The notes under the pieces: model-generated
What the model saw: only the letters and a program-made list of their open reading frames with translations
Told to the model about the DNA's origin: nothing
Database searches by the model: none
Origin: Marthasterias glacialis
Taxonomy: Eukaryota; Echinodermata; Asteroidea; Forcipulatida; Asteriidae
DNA: 64,000 nt
NCBI GenBank assembly: GCA_911728455.2
Contig: OU452236.1
Span: 8,364,171-8,428,170 of the forward strand
Direction: 5' to 3'
Translations under genes and position numbers: made by a program
Part shown: one piece after another, positions 1 through 11,012 of the stretch
Layout: the number at the start of each line of letters is the position of its first letter
Position numbering within the stretch: the first letter of the stretch is position 1

Positions 1-778
1 TTTGTTTATTGTTTTATCTGTGGGGGACGGTTCTACACATTATTCTTCAATTGACTCAATTCACCTGATATCATCATCACAAAAATCTTGGTTGAGCCAT
101 TTTGGAAGTCAATGTCTCCAAAATTTCCCATCATGTTATACAGTGCGTATTTTAAGCAACGCAGTTTATACGCTTTACTTATTGTCGTCCAAAATGGTGA
201 GCGTGGCACAGTCGCCGTGTGTGACGTGCATGCACGGGATCAGTGCACAAAAGCATCAAATTGCACTCACGTACTCGAAAAATAATTTCTGTGTCTTTAT
301 TTTACATAATTTATATAATTATTTAATATGATTATAATTAACTTGTACATGTTTAACTTATTTAATGTTGCGGGGGGAAGGGGGGGCGGGGTGTAGACCT
401 AGCTATCTTGACTTTACCGTGGGAGCTTTTTCTCTTATGAAGATGTGATGTCATGTGTGACATCATCTCTTGGGCTGGAGCAAATTACACGGACCAGTTC
501 ATGCTCAGGGGGGAAGATGAGGTTGACAAAGTGAGCTACTGTCAATGAATGATTGATGGGAAATGGAAATGACTCAGAGAGCCCCCTCGAACTATGCTCC
601 AAGAATTCCCAGAATAAAATTCACTCTGCAGAAGGGAAAGGCGATGTTCAGTCAGTCTGCGAAGCCTGTCAAGTCTTGACAGAGAACGATGCCATGTAAA
701 TGCCATGTAATGAGCCTTGTCATTTGTTGTTGGGGGGGGGGGGGAGAGGAGGGGTCTACCCGTTGAAACTGAGAACTG
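1..778. other. AT-rich flank without a recognised gene
   Basis: Short open frames here have no codon or motif support. G-runs occur near 370 and 733. I see no exon, RNA gene or repeat that I can name. Confidence 0.5.
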
Positions 779-1311
779 TAAAGGTTTGGTGAATTTATTT
801 AGTATTGATGATTTTATTTTACACCTTTAGTTAATATACAATAATTATGTTGAGAAAAATCATTTTGTGCCTTCCTGTATAATTTTACATGATTTATTTT
901 CTTTAAAAATAATAGTCTTTAGGATACCAACAAATATAGGTCACTTGCTGACATGGCTGGATTCCTTCTCTGATGTCACAAGCATTACATAATATATATT
1001 CATGAGTAAATTTTTGAAAAGAAAGAACACATATTTGTCATTCCTTTGGCAGACCCTGTCCAGAAACGATTGCCCTCTGGAGTAGCTCATGAATAAATTC
1101 TGTAATGATGATGTCACAGAAGGAATCCAGCCATGTCAGCAAGTGACCTATTTTTTGTGGGCGTTCCTAAAGACCATTACTTTTAAAGAAAATAAATCAT
1201 GTGAAAATAAACGGGAAGGCACCCAAAAAAAAACTTACAACTGAATTATTGTATGATAATTATTAGGTGTAAATTAAAAACATCAATACTTAGTAATTCA
1301 CCAAACCTTTA
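779..1311. repeat. Large foldback element with arms of about 230-250 bp
   Basis: The left arm opens with TAAAGGTTTGGTGAAT at about 779 and the right arm closes with ATTCACCAAACCTTTA at about 1311. Between them the arms mirror each other with scattered mismatches. For example, GACATGGCTGGATTCCTTCT near 950 pairs with AGAAGGAATCCAGCCATGTC near 1118. The loop is only about 50 bp. There is no transposase. It is best described as a non-autonomous foldback or MITE of unknown superfamily. Confidence 0.85.
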
Positions 1312-2079
1312 ACAAAATGAATCCGGGTGTTTTGCAGGCTTGTGATTTCTCATGATTTTTCCTGATTTCAGGATTTGCTCAAAACTTCCTTGACCCTTCA
1401 AGTTTTCTTAAAAAGAAGTAAAGCAGTCACCAAAGAGAGAGAGAGGAAAAATAATCCAAACCAGTAGTTTTGTATTTCTGTTGAGTCTGTAACCCTCCTG
1501 AATAGAATAAGCGGGAACCCAGACTGGCAAACCATTTGACAGGAATTTTTGCTTTCATCTAATCTGATCCCTGGCTTTGACTGTGAGGATGTCCTCGCTT
1601 CGCTTTCTTGTACAAAATCAATGTGGACGTCGTTAAAAAACAACAAAGTCCAAACAGCGGGAGAACAAAGAGAAGTCCTTAATTTACGGGGTCGATAAAC
1701 ATGGGGGGTTGTGTGTGGCACTCCCTTCCTCCCATCATTAATGAGGATGCATCGTCATCATTTCCGATGTGAATTACACCTGTTGTGAAGTGTACTGATT
1801 CGCTTGGGTGCATGCAATTATTGCTGGATGTAGAAACTGAGGAACACACGCTCTTGAAATTTAACTCCAAACACGGACTGTTAAAGTATTTTACTCTGTA
1901 CTCTTGGCATTATTTAAACACAAATTAAAGGATGAGTAATTTTTTGTGTTTTGATTTATCAGTTTCAATCTGAAAGGTCACCGGTTATAAAGTTCAAACC
2001 AGTACCAAACCTCAAGAGGACTATTTTCTTCTGAAATACTGTCAAGAAAAATTGCATTTCAGCAAGTCAGGATAGTATA
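1312..2079. other. Gene-free AT-rich stretch
   Basis: Nothing recognisable. The two short minus-strand open frames have no family signature and no supporting splice context. Confidence 0.45.
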
Positions 2080-2206
2080 CAAATATTGACTGCTTCAAGT
2101 GGCGTAGTAAAACTAGTCACTCGAGGTGATCCCCGGATCGGCGGCTTCGGGGATCACCGAGAGTGACTAGTTTTACTACGCCACGAGATAAAGCAGTCAA
2201 TATTTG
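2080..2206. repeat. Near-perfect 127-bp hairpin, first module of a compound foldback
   Basis: CAAATATTGACTGCTT at 2080 pairs with AAGCAGTCAATATTTG at 2191-2206. Inside, GGCGTAGTAAAACTAGTCAC pairs with GTGACTAGTTTTACTACGCC around a GC-rich centre. The hairpin directly abuts a second inverted-repeat module (2209-2525). The same two-part layout recurs near 30.4 and 54.8 kb. Confidence 0.85.
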
Positions 2207-2208
2207 TT

Positions 2209-2525
2209 TTATAACACCTCAATTTCATCCATTTTGTGGTAATATTCGTTAAACAACTGTGCGTGTATCAGTCTTCAAACAACTGTATAAAATCTGACAG
2301 GAAATCTTGACAAAAAGAAAAAAGGGGTACCACACTGCCTTCGTTCTCATACCGTATTTCAAATGCACGTATTATTTGATCGTTTCACGGGGTTCGAGGT
2401 TGTCGTTGGATAGTACCATTTAATAGTTCTTTTGGTCGGTATGCAGTGTGATAGTAAAAATACACAACACCACGTGACGCACGTTCGGCCAATCAACAGA
2501 TAGAATCAAAGGAAGAGGTGTTATA
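2209..2525. repeat. Inverted-repeat module beside the 2.1 kb hairpin
   Basis: TTATAACACCTC at 2209-2220 is mirrored by GAGGTGTTATAA at 2514-2525. The interior is not palindromic and not coding. Near the outer end lies GGCCAATCA (about 2488), followed about 25 bp later by TATAAAA overlapping the terminal repeat. This resembles a CCAAT-box plus TATA-box arrangement, but no transcript is shown. The counterpart at 30361-30645 has nearly the same terminal sequence. Confidence 0.7.
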
Positions 2526-2989
2526 AAAGCACATACACCCTCAATCGTATAGAATGGAAAAATGTTATACAAGATGTACCAGTTGCTGCTCGAATCACAT
2601 TATTTGCTACTCAATATTGTTAAAATTATTATTATTTTTATTTATTTATAAATACCCCCAAACAGTTCATCCATTCTGGTTGATCGAGAGAAGTCTGTGG
2701 CCATGTTTAAACTTGCAGAAGAGACATTGTACACAATTTTTAAACATGGTTAGCCGGCGCTCTTAGCATGTTGGCGCGCAAGTTTACACGGGTGCCAATT
2801 TACGCGTAATGGAATCAATACGTACCGGTACTCATGTAAAATGTATTAGTACGCGCGTTAGCACAACCATTGAGTGTCGCGAAATGGTACCTGCGGACAG
2901 GAAATGAAAATGTTTATAAAACACAAGTTTCAGTTTCAGATGTTTCTGCATTATTCTTTTTAACAAAAAGGGGTATTTAAGATTGGGAA

Positions 2990-3325
2990 TATCAGAATAG
3001 CGACTCAGTCTTTGCACAAATCAAGATATTTGTAATAAACCCAACCTGTGAAAGTGTAAGCTCATTTCGTTGTTCCATTTGCGAGAAAACGGTAAAAATG
3101 CATTCAGCATTTTTGTACGCATTCCCATAGGCAGGGTTTTCGTCTCACTGAGACAAAAACTAATTTTGGATCTTATTTCAGTTATTATTTAAAAATGATA
3201 GCTCTTCAGGCAGAAATATTTCAAGGAAAGTTTTCTACCATCATTATCTGTATACCGTGGAAGGTGTATGTAAATCTGTGAACAGTTATGTTTTTCTTCT
3301 TACCAATGTTGAGCTTGGGCTTTAA
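2990..3325 (+). repeat. Copy of a TTAA-type MITE (partial left end)
   Basis: Contains the interior found at 62616-62979 in reverse order, including TTTTCGTCTCACTGAGAC and CAGGCAGAAATATTTCAAG. It ends TACCAATGTTGAGCTTGGGC and is followed by TTTAAA. The matching left terminal repeat is not visible here. A second partial copy lies at about 8765-8980. Confidence 0.6.
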
Positions 3326-3446
3326 ACGGCCATTTAAGATCATGCAGGGTCGTGATAAAGAACCTCGCCTTTGGCTCTGTCTTTTATTGCACGACCTCTA
3401 CCCTGCAAGGACGTAAGGTCTTAAATGGCCATTTAAGACCGAGTCA
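3326..3446. repeat. Short inverted repeat around AAACGGCCATTTAAGA
   Basis: TAAACGGCCATTTAAGATCA near 3326 is mirrored by TCTTAAATGGCCATTTAAGA near 3419. CATGCAGGGTCGTG and CCTGCAAGGACG lie in between. A related piece lies at 9026-9110 (GTCTTAAACGGCCATTTAAA, TGCAGGGTCGTGG). Small non-coding repeat family. Confidence 0.5.
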
Positions 3447-4319
3447 CTACTGTTTTATTCCCCTCTTGGCAAAAAAAAAAAAAACTACTGAAAAAAGGAG
3501 GCAGATTTGAGATGCACTGAACCTGAATGCTGAACACAGGTATTAACAACATCAATTTAAGGAAAATTCTATAAGTCGTGGAAGTCACTGCGCTGGTAGC
3601 TGTTAAAACATTTGTATGATTCTTGAGTGAGGAATATGTGATATTTGCAGGCAGACTACTCCAAACACAAGAAAAAGAATAAATTGGAGTGTTCTTTAGG
3701 CTAAGAGTTTCAACAAATGGTAAAAACAAGTGTGTCATTGTGCGGGGTATTGACTGTGTATGTTGATGGTAGGACAACTAATTCGACCCAACAAACAGTT
3801 ACTTGTGAATTGAATGAGTCTTTGACATCTGGTTTCAATTGTTTGCCAGGACAGTGTTTTGAGTCATAAAACATGTTCAGTCAAAATTGCTGGACAAAAA
3901 TCATTCCCTGGATCAGGTATCTTCCCTTAAAGCCATAGGCTAAAGAATTGTGTTAGCACCATCTACATATCATGTAAGTCTAATCTCCTTGGGACAGTGT
4001 TGGCAGTGCCAGGGGAATTTGTTTTCTTATGACTGCCTCGTCTTCTAGGGATGGTGTGAATTCTTAAGATAGTAGGCTTATGAGTAAGAAGCTTGAAAGA
4101 GTAGATTCAGTCTGGATCCAGATCATAAACCCAGGGCCCAATGAGCCCAGGCCTTGATCTTAATCGAGGCCATTGGCCTCATGCCCTGACGAGTTGGCCA
4201 GCATGCCCTTCAGAAAAAATTGCACTGTCACTACCAACTTGGCCAGCATGTCCTTGTACAATTTCTCTGATTTGGCCAGCAAAGGCCTGCCCCCGTTTTT
4301 CTTAAGATCGCGGCCTGTG
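3447..4319. other. Gene-free stretch upstream of the DIPK1-like exon
   Basis: Presumably intron or intergenic sequence. No further DIPK1 exon (cytoplasmic tail, membrane anchor or N-lobe) could be recognised upstream, so most of that gene must lie outside the window or in exons too short to call by eye. Confidence 0.4.
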
Positions 4320-4905
4320 AGCCACTTGTAACTGGGATTTGAATGATGTCTGGTACAGTGCAGGGTTCTCCCCATGCACAAGCTAGCGTATCGGGCTGAT
4401 ACGCGCGAATTATGGGCAGATACGCAGAAATTACGGCCGGTACGCCCCCCCTCCCCCCAATTTTTTTTTTTTTTTTTGTAAGATTTTAATATCAAATTCA
4501 CAAAAAATCCTAACAAAACCATTTTAAATGCTCCAGATTGCACAGCAGAGCTTTTCAAACCAAACATAAACATTACATAAAAACATTCCAAGACCTGTTA
4601 CCAATTCAGCGTGCTTCGGCCACACTTTCAAAACTTGGGTCAAGAATGCCCCACAATTTTGAACAAAAATCCTGGGGAGAACCCTGCAGTGCCTCGTTCG
4701 GTTTGAAGCAAATTCTGTATTTGAATTCCTCAGATGACTGACCCCAGTGTTGCTATGTCACGTTGGTTAGGCGCAAGCTTTTTCATTGGTACATAAGAGA
4801 CAGCAGAATACCCAAATACAATTTCTGATGAAGCTTGTGGCACAAGGTTACTGCCAGTCTTTGCTGATCTAGATGTTGCTGTGCAAAAGCTTGCCCCGAA
4901 CCGAG
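4320..4905 (+). repeat. Diverged copy of the intron part of the 1-kb array unit
   Basis: TTTGAATGATGTCTGGTACA near 4338, TTTGAATTCCTCAGA near 4719, GCGCAAGCTTTTTCATT near 4770 and CCAGTCTTTGCTGATCTAGA near 4854 occur in the same order as in each array unit between 18.8 and 27.8 kb. The copy is split by a separate insertion (4361-4686). It shows that part of the array unit is a dispersed older repeat. Confidence 0.65.
4361..4686. mobile_element. Non-autonomous DNA element with CAGGGTTCTCCCC ends and CAGTG target duplication
   Basis: The left end CAGGGTTCTCCCC (4361) is mirrored by GGGGAGAACCCTG (4674-4686). The pentamer CAGTG flanks both sides (4356-4360 and 4687-4691). Removing the element restores the sequence order of the surrounding repeat (GTACAGTG then CCT). 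It has no transposase. The terminal sequence is hAT-like, but a 5-bp rather than 8-bp duplication leaves the superfamily open. Confidence 0.7.
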
Positions 4906-5341
4906 CCCTGGAGGCCTTTCACTTTCATGCTACAGTGGGGCCCTGGATATGTGGGTCTGTTTCACAGCTCCAGAATTCAAATCTTACCTGTAAGAAGCTA
5001 CAGGCATGCAACTTTTCCCTCGGATCAGCTGATTTCCTCGTTTTTCACCTAACACTCATGCCATTGAAAATTGAAAAACACTGTACAAAGTCTTAGTAAA
5101 GATTGGAATTTCCTCGTTTTTTGTTAAGTCCGAGTTGCATGCCCGAAGCTACTAATCTCACCGGATTAACATTCCATGGCCGCATACAATTTTTGGCGGT
5201 GGGTTTTGGACGTCAGATATTCCTCACATGGTATTATGACTGGTAACATTTGCAATGAGATACCAGTTAATTGTAATTTATCAGTTCAAGGAAGTACCTG
5301 TTTTGGAAGTTAGTAACAACCTGCCATCTTTCTTACTCCAG

Positions 5342-6334
5342 GTATATGAAGGCACCTTAAAGAAGCCTCCAAAGCGAAAGAAGAACATGGACGAAGACTT
5401 GTACATCAAGCAGGACCTGAACCCCAGAGACATCCGATTCAGCAAGCCCGCATCCGGGAGCTCCATGGAAGACTTCCGCATCATGCTGTCAGCTTATCTC
5501 AAGACGCATCTCGGAGAGGGTAAATACGACAGCATCCAGTCCAGAATCCTCGACATCGCCGATGTGAACAATGACGGCAAAGTGTCACTGCCGGAGGCAA
5601 GGTCGATGTGGGCACTGCTCCAGGAGAAAGAGTTTCTCATGATGATGGTGCTAGGTAATAGTGATTATATCCCTAGACTCATGGGTTTCTGTGGAAACAT
5701 GTACATTATGGAAGGAGTCCACTCTTATCGATTATTTGGTACAGATTTCCCATCTGTTATTGACTATTTGTTACCGAGCGCAGTCAGTAGGTATTTGAAA
5801 AGAAAGATGGCCCCACCCTGGTCGGATAAGGCGCACATTGTGGTGGGATTGTTGGAGTTTGTGGAGGAAATCCTCGATGGTCCAATGGGTAATCTCTACA
5901 TGTGTGACGTAAACGAACTTGGGATTGGTTACACCATCCACAGCGACGTGAAGGTGTTGAAGGTGGAAGGGGTGCTGACCGAGCAAGCCGTCCAGACGAG
6001 TCTGCAAGAGCGGGCATGCACGGTCAGCGCCGACTGCACCTTGGGGGAGCACTGCCGCTCGTTCTGCGACGCCGCCACGGGCAGATGCTCTGGAGAGATC
6101 ATCCAACCGAACCTCCAGCGCGTGTGTCACATGTTACACGACTACCTCCTAGATAACTCACCATACGAGATCAAAGCTCAGCTGGTGTCGTTGCTAGACA
6201 AATGCCGGGGGCTGGAGAAGACCAGCACAAATATGCATATGGATCACTCTCTGGTGCTCAATAATCTTAAATCGTTACTATGGAAACAGATTTCGCACCT
6301 CAAGAAATTTTCAAAAGCAGCAAAGGGATCATAG
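5342..6334 (+). CDS. Terminal exon of a DIPK1/FAM69-family protein (divergent protein kinase domain 1)
   Basis: A 330-codon exon after a good acceptor (TTTCTTACTCCAG), entered in phase 0, ending in TAG at 6332-6334. FAM69/DIPK1 proteins are type II endoplasmic-reticulum membrane proteins with a divergent kinase fold, a cysteine-rich luminal region and an EF-hand-like insertion; their substrate is not established. Visible here: a canonical 12-residue EF-hand loop (DVNNDGKVSLPE, exon residues 74-85, bases 5561-5596), then GNSDYIPRLMGFCGNMYIMEG typical of the family C-lobe, and five Cys within 24 residues (6017-6088). The start of the gene is not in view, so the exact paralogue (1A, 1B or 1C) cannot be fixed. 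Reading open upstream of 5342 is probably intron read-through. Confidence 0.85.
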   Translation, partial: VYEGTLKKPPKRKKNMDEDLYIKQDLNPRDIRFSKPASGSSMEDFRIMLSAYLKTHLGEGKYDSIQSRILDIADVNNDGKVSLPEARSMWALLQEKEFLMMMVLGNSDYIPRLMGFCGNMYIMEGVHSYRLFGTDFPSVIDYLLPSAVSRYLKRKMAPPWSDKAHIVVGLLEFVEEILDGPMGNLYMCDVNELGIGYTIHSDVKVLKVEGVLTEQAVQTSLQERACTVSADCTLGEHCRSFCDAATGRCSGEIIQPNLQRVCHMLHDYLLDNSPYEIKAQLVSLLDKCRGLEKTSTNMHMDHSLVLNNLKSLLWKQISHLKKFSKAAKGS

Positions 6335-6439
6335 GGCACTTAAGTCATTGTTTTCTGTTCAAATTTTGTAAGATGCCACCCTACCCCCTTATGCCCCCCC
6401 CCCAAGTACATGTTAGGTGCTGTAATTCGTATTTAGTAG

Positions 6440-6800
6440 CCATTTATTAACCCTCCTACTGGCTGGCCAGTCAGTATCATCCACCGTGGGTTTAAATAAG
6501 CGATTAACCCTCCTACTGGCTGACCATTCAATATCATCCACCGTGGTTTTGAATAAGCGATAAATTATGCCAGCCTGCAATTCGATATCAGTGCATGTGG
6601 TTAATGCACACAATCAACCCTCTTACTGTCTGACCATTCAATATCATCCACTGTGGTTTTGAATAATATATAAACTGTACCAGCCTGTACTAAAATATTG
6701 TATGGTGAATGCAAATAGTCAACCCTCCTACTGTTTGACCATTCAACATCATTCATCCAAGGATCCACTTAGGTTTTGAATAACAGATAAGCCAATTTGG
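6440..6800 (-). repeat. Satellite of about 105 bp, minus orientation
   Basis: Four monomers carry ACCCTCCTACTGGCTGACC followed by ATTCAATATCATCCACCGTG. Repeats start near 6449, 6512, 6617 and 6722, the first being short. The reverse complement is the satellite at 53560-54335. It lies about 100 bp downstream of the DIPK1-like stop codon. Confidence 0.8.
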
Positions 6801-6847
6801 TGAATGCGTCTCAACAGTACACACGTGTACATTCAGTTGAATGATTT

Positions 6848-7045
6848 CAAATGGTTGGCCTTGTGGTTTCTCCTCAGACTTTCACCTCGGTTGACCCTGG
6901 TTCGAATCTCACTTCAGACCAGAGCCTTGCATGCGGATTAGGTTTTCAGTCACTGCTTGATTGTGTGGGTTTTCCCCCCACATCTAAAACAGATTTTTTC
7001 AGCATCCTCTCTTCACAGGTATCTTCGAGCCTATGATTGACAGTG
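6848..7045 (+). mobile_element. tRNA-headed SINE, family B
   Basis: Starts AAATGGTTGGCCTTGTGG (A-box-like) with CTGGTTCGAATCTCACTTC (B-box-like) about 45 bp later. It continues with CCTTGCATGCGGATTAGG and TGTGTGGGTTTTCCCCCCAC. The same order, better conserved, occurs on the minus strand at 45690-45935. Confidence 0.7.
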
Positions 7046-7096
7046 CAAGGCACTTTCAATACCAGAATAATATAATACCAGAATAATATAAAAGTT

Positions 7097-7610
7097 GAGT
7101 GTCGTGGCCGAGCGGTCTAGTCTGCCGTACTTAACTTCTGTACTTTACAGAATGTGTGTTTGAATCCCAGCCTGGCCAGTCGTGACACTTGTGTCCTTGA
7201 GCAAGACACTTTACCATAATTGCTTTGTCCTTCGGATGGGACGTTAAGCCGTAGGTCCCATATACTAGGATGGGTAGTGCATGTAAAAGGACCCAGGGGT
7301 CGATTTCACAAAGCACTAAGATTCATCTTAAGATAAGTTGTCAGTACTACCATAGTGATTTGCATTGTGACATCACACTTTGCTTAGCAATTAAGAGTGA
7401 TTCACAGTTAAGATCAATCTTAGCTCTTTGTGAAATCGAGCCCATAACACTTACCGTGAAAGAGTAGGGGGTTTACCCCGGTGTTTCTGGGTCAGATAGC
7501 AAGCACCCTTATCTACAGGTTTCTTCAGGCTTCAGAGCTACAGTGATTAAGCTCGCTTTTGAGGCATCCTTGGTTTCATTACCAGAAATTATTAATAATA
7601 ATAATAGTAA
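7097..7610 (+). mobile_element. tRNA-headed SINE, family A, interrupted by a MITE
   Basis: The head GAGTGTCGTGGCCGAGCGGT resembles a type II tRNA A box; the B box is degenerate. The body (TTGTGTCCTTGAGCAAGACA, CCTTCGGATGGGACGTTAAG) and tail (TTTCATTACCAGAAATTATT, then ATA-rich repeats) match 49627-49985. The copy is split after ACCCAG by the element at 7297-7443. Confidence 0.85.
7297..7443. mobile_element. MITE with GGGTCGATTTCACAAAG ends
   Basis: GGGTCGATTTCACAAAGCAC is mirrored by CTCTTTGTGAAATCGAGCCC. ACTAAGATTCATCTTAAG and TTAAGATCAATCTTAG extend the arms. It is inserted in a family A SINE. Other copies are at 14970-15378, 51294-51780 and 62596-63093, and each of those is itself interrupted by another element. 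Confidence 0.85.
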
Positions 7611-8764
7611 TAGTAATAAAAATGGTTAGTCAACTCACTGGAAAGTGTGACCAAGAGTAGGAGGGCTAACAGGAAAAAGTACTGGAGTAATTTAGAAAAC
7701 TTTGTTTATCTTCTCATTTGTAGCAAACTCGTTTATAAATCATAGCCAACACCCGGTACATAAAGGATATGGGGAGACAATCAACACGCCTTGTGAAAGA
7801 AACCAGATGTAAAAATAACCGCAAAGGAAATCAGAATGTTTATGATTTAATCTGTGATCATTAATGTGTGAAGAAGGATATCCTGCCTGCGGGATAAATG
7901 TGTATGTGCCATAATAATTATAACATCCAATCTATTGGCACGTGTCTAGTCATCGCCACAATGTGGAGAAGGGATTTAGTAGAACCTCAACAACATCTCC
8001 CCGGTCTCAGACCAACTTTTTTTTTTTAACTTTAAAGATATCAGTAACAGTAGAAAGATTGATAAATAGAGGCCGTCTCTGAATGGGCCTTATTTTTGAC
8101 TGCAAGAGGGCGCCCTTTGGGGTCGATTGGGGGGTCTCACCATAGAAATAGTGTGGTAAACCAGATGCAATTAGACTTGTAATAAAACAGTCAATATACA
8201 ACTTTTTAGGTTTTTTTATTGACAGTTTTTACATTGTAATCAGTGTCAGATGTTTGCTTGGAAAATTTGTATTTTTAACGTTTTGAAAATGGAATTAGTA
8301 TTGTGCCCTCTTGCTGTAAAAAATATGGCCTATTAGCAGCTGCAGCTGTGGCTTGTCTTGTGAACAAAAACTATGTTAAACTAAAGTATTTGAAGAAGCA
8401 GAATCTCACACACGTAAAACTCAGTATGGTTGAAACCAAGTTGGTCTCGGAAGTTTGATTATGCCCGAGACTGGCACAGTCTAATGTAGTTATTGCAAAG
8501 ACCATGGGTTTATTGGTCTGATAAATTTACAATCACACACAAAGCCCCCCAAAAAATTTTTTAAATGAGTTAGTTTCTCATTTTTCAGTAGTGTGCCGGG
8601 CTGTCGGGCAAGTCGAGTGGTTTTTCACTAGCCTGCAGCAGTTTTACTGGGCAACAGACGCTATTGTTAAGGTTGCACCCTCATCTTAAAGTATCAGACA
8701 ACGTTGGTAGTTGTCGAAAACCAGTATTCACACTATGTGTGACTCAACATCTACATGAAATAAC
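7611..8764. other. Gene-free AT-rich stretch
   Basis: Only short frames and microsatellite-like A/T runs. I recognise no exon or RNA gene. Confidence 0.4.
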
Positions 8765-9115
8765 AAACCTGTGAAAGTTTAAGCTCAACTGGTCATTAGT
8801 GTCACAAGAAAATAGTGGAAAACCTCCTGAAATGTTTTCTTGGTTATTGATCATCGAGTTTTAGACTCGAGAGATGAAAACTAATTGTTTTACTCATTTC
8901 TTAAAAACTATAGCTTTTCAGGCAAAAATATTTCAAGGGAAGCGAAATAGAGCCTGAGGACATGAGAGGAATTGAAAAATAAATTCAAAAAACATAAAAG
9001 GACTTTTATGAATGGGAATAAAAGAGTAGTGACTCGGTCTTAAACGGCCATTTAAAACATTGCAGGGTCGTGGCCGTGCGATAAAAGGACCTCGCCTCAC
9101 CACTCTTTTATTCCC
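8765..9115 (+). repeat. Partial MITE copy followed by an AAACGGCCATTTAAA repeat piece
   Basis: CAAACCTGTGAAAGTTTAAG through GCAAAAATATTTCAAGGGAA matches the TTAA-type MITE interior. The segment GTCTTAAACGGCCATTTAAA near 9028 matches 3326-3446. Confidence 0.5.
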
Positions 9116-10066
9116 TTAGTTACAAAAACCCGCCAAGGCGAAAAGAAGGAGAAAGAAAATATTGGCTCCTTGATGTTTGAAGTGAAGCCCGAATGTATTA
9201 TACTAAATGAATGCTTATTGTATGTACAATGAATGTAACAAAGGCCCTTTTTCGAAATCATGGCTTACACATTCGGTACGAGACTTTGAACCATCAGAGC
9301 TGTAGCCCAAGCCGTGTTTTTGAGAATGGTCCAAAAGTGTTGGAGAAACAGAGTTTGTTGGGCGATAAGTCGTTTTCATAAATCAGTGGTGAAATTTTAT
9401 TTTTCCAGATGTCATGTTTGTAAAGGACGAGTATTATATGTAAATATTGAAACGTAACCAGAAATTTTTTATTCAAAATTTAATTTGATGGTTTTTGGGG
9501 AGGAAATATCGGTTTGATTTAACTTGCTGCCACCAAACAATGATTTTGCTACTTTTTTGCGCACCGTCTTCTTAATGTATAGCTTGCAGCATGTGTAGTG
9601 AAGAATTGTATTTTGTTAGCTTTAGTATGGTGCATGTCTAGCGAATTCGCCTGCCATGTAGAAGAAGCGCAAATGGATCATTTAGATAACTGAATTAGAG
9701 CCAGATCAATAAAACCAACTTAAAGCCAATTCTAGCAAGTAGCACGGTGCTCGTGCTGCCAGTTGGTCTACCCTGGCTTTTCTTTCTGTTGTGGTAGTCT
9801 GAGTGCCAGCCTGTTGTCCAGCCTGTTTTCGCTGGCGCTACATGCATGGTGAGCGCAGGCAATACGGTTGATGGTGTACTGTACTGACTGATGGGAGAAT
9901 AGAAAAAACAAAAACCTACCTCCCAGTCTGCAGAAACTGAAGCGGAAAGATGCTAAACAATGATTTGTTTTTGTATGGCCAAATGAAAAAAAAACATGAC
10001 ATTCATGATCTTTATGTTATACTGAAAGTAACTCCTGAAAAAGGCATTTTGATTGTTTTGCGACTT
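9116..10066. other. Gene-free stretch
   Basis: Nothing assignable on either strand. The candidate open frames are short and AT-biased. Confidence 0.4.
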
Positions 10067-10214
10067 AATGAGAGACTTTGGAACAGTAGGTGGCAGCAGA
10101 CATACCAGGTAAATTTCCATTGTTTGCTTAGTAATGAGCATGCACAAATTTCTGAGTGCAATGGATTTACCTGGTAAGTCTGCTGCCAACTTGTGTCCTC
10201 AAAATTTTCCCATT
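10067..10214. mobile_element. TGGCAGCAGAC MITE copy a
   Basis: AATGAGAGACTTTGGAACAG then TAGGTGGCAGCAGACATACC at the left. The mirror ACCTGGTAAGTCTGCTGCCA and TTTTCCCATT close the right. Related copies lie at 10703-11012, 28408-28556, 33882-34030 and 49069-49216. Confidence 0.8.
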
Positions 10215-10702
10215 GCAAACGGTATTTCGATTTTTATGAATTCACAAACATAATCATGTGGAAATAATTGGTCGGTACGTTTTGTGATAAGATTGATAAG
10301 TAACATGGACATTGACTGAATTTGGGATCGTGGCGTGGCTCTGAAAGGTGTAATTCTAGAGAAACGAAAACGGAATGTGTATAAAATAAGTGTTCTTTCC
10401 AAATAGAAAATTCAGAGGATTTTGGCATTACATTCCATGCATATGTGTTATTTGGGGGAAGTTTTGAGTTTTTGTGTCCGCCCCATCTCAAAATGCTGAT
10501 GCTTTGTTATTGATTATCTATAGATAAATTTTGTTCAAATTTGACAATTTATTATTGATAATTTTTGTGCACTCTGATGTGGTTGAAGTCATTCCATTTT
10601 GAATTATTGAATATGTTCCCACAGACTTTCTGTAAAACCTTCTTAAGTAAGTTAGTATAGGATAAGTAATAACGGGATTTGCAGATATATACCCACTCTT
10701 GT

Positions 10703-11012
10703 AATGGGAGACTTTTTAGGACACTAGGTGGCAGCAGACTTAACAGGTAAATCCATTGTTCTCAGAAATAGAGAGGTTTCAGGTGACGTCACCCGAGAGC
10801 TTTTTTCTAATGCTGCGTGCACAAAACAGACGCAGGAAATCATTCAGCAGACGACGCGCCAGCCATTCAGTTTGTTCATGGCTGGACCCAGCATGGCTGC
10901 AAAACAAACTTTTCCCGGGGTCATGCAACCTCTCTATGCGCTCAGAACTGCGCGAACGATGGAAAGTTACCTCTTAAGTCTGCTGCCACCTAGCGTTCCA
11001 AAGTCTCCCATT
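10703..11012. mobile_element. TGGCAGCAGAC MITE copy b, longer interior
   Basis: AATGGGAGAC with CTAGGTGGCAGCAGACTTAA is mirrored by TTAAGTCTGCTGCCACCTAG and GTCTCCCATT. The interior is about 160 bp longer than in the other copies, making it the best candidate for a less deleted family member. No transposase is present. Confidence 0.85.

Noticed and set aside
5771..6130. 119-codon minus-strand frame over the DIPK1-like exon
   Set aside because: Antisense shadow of a well-supported coding exon.
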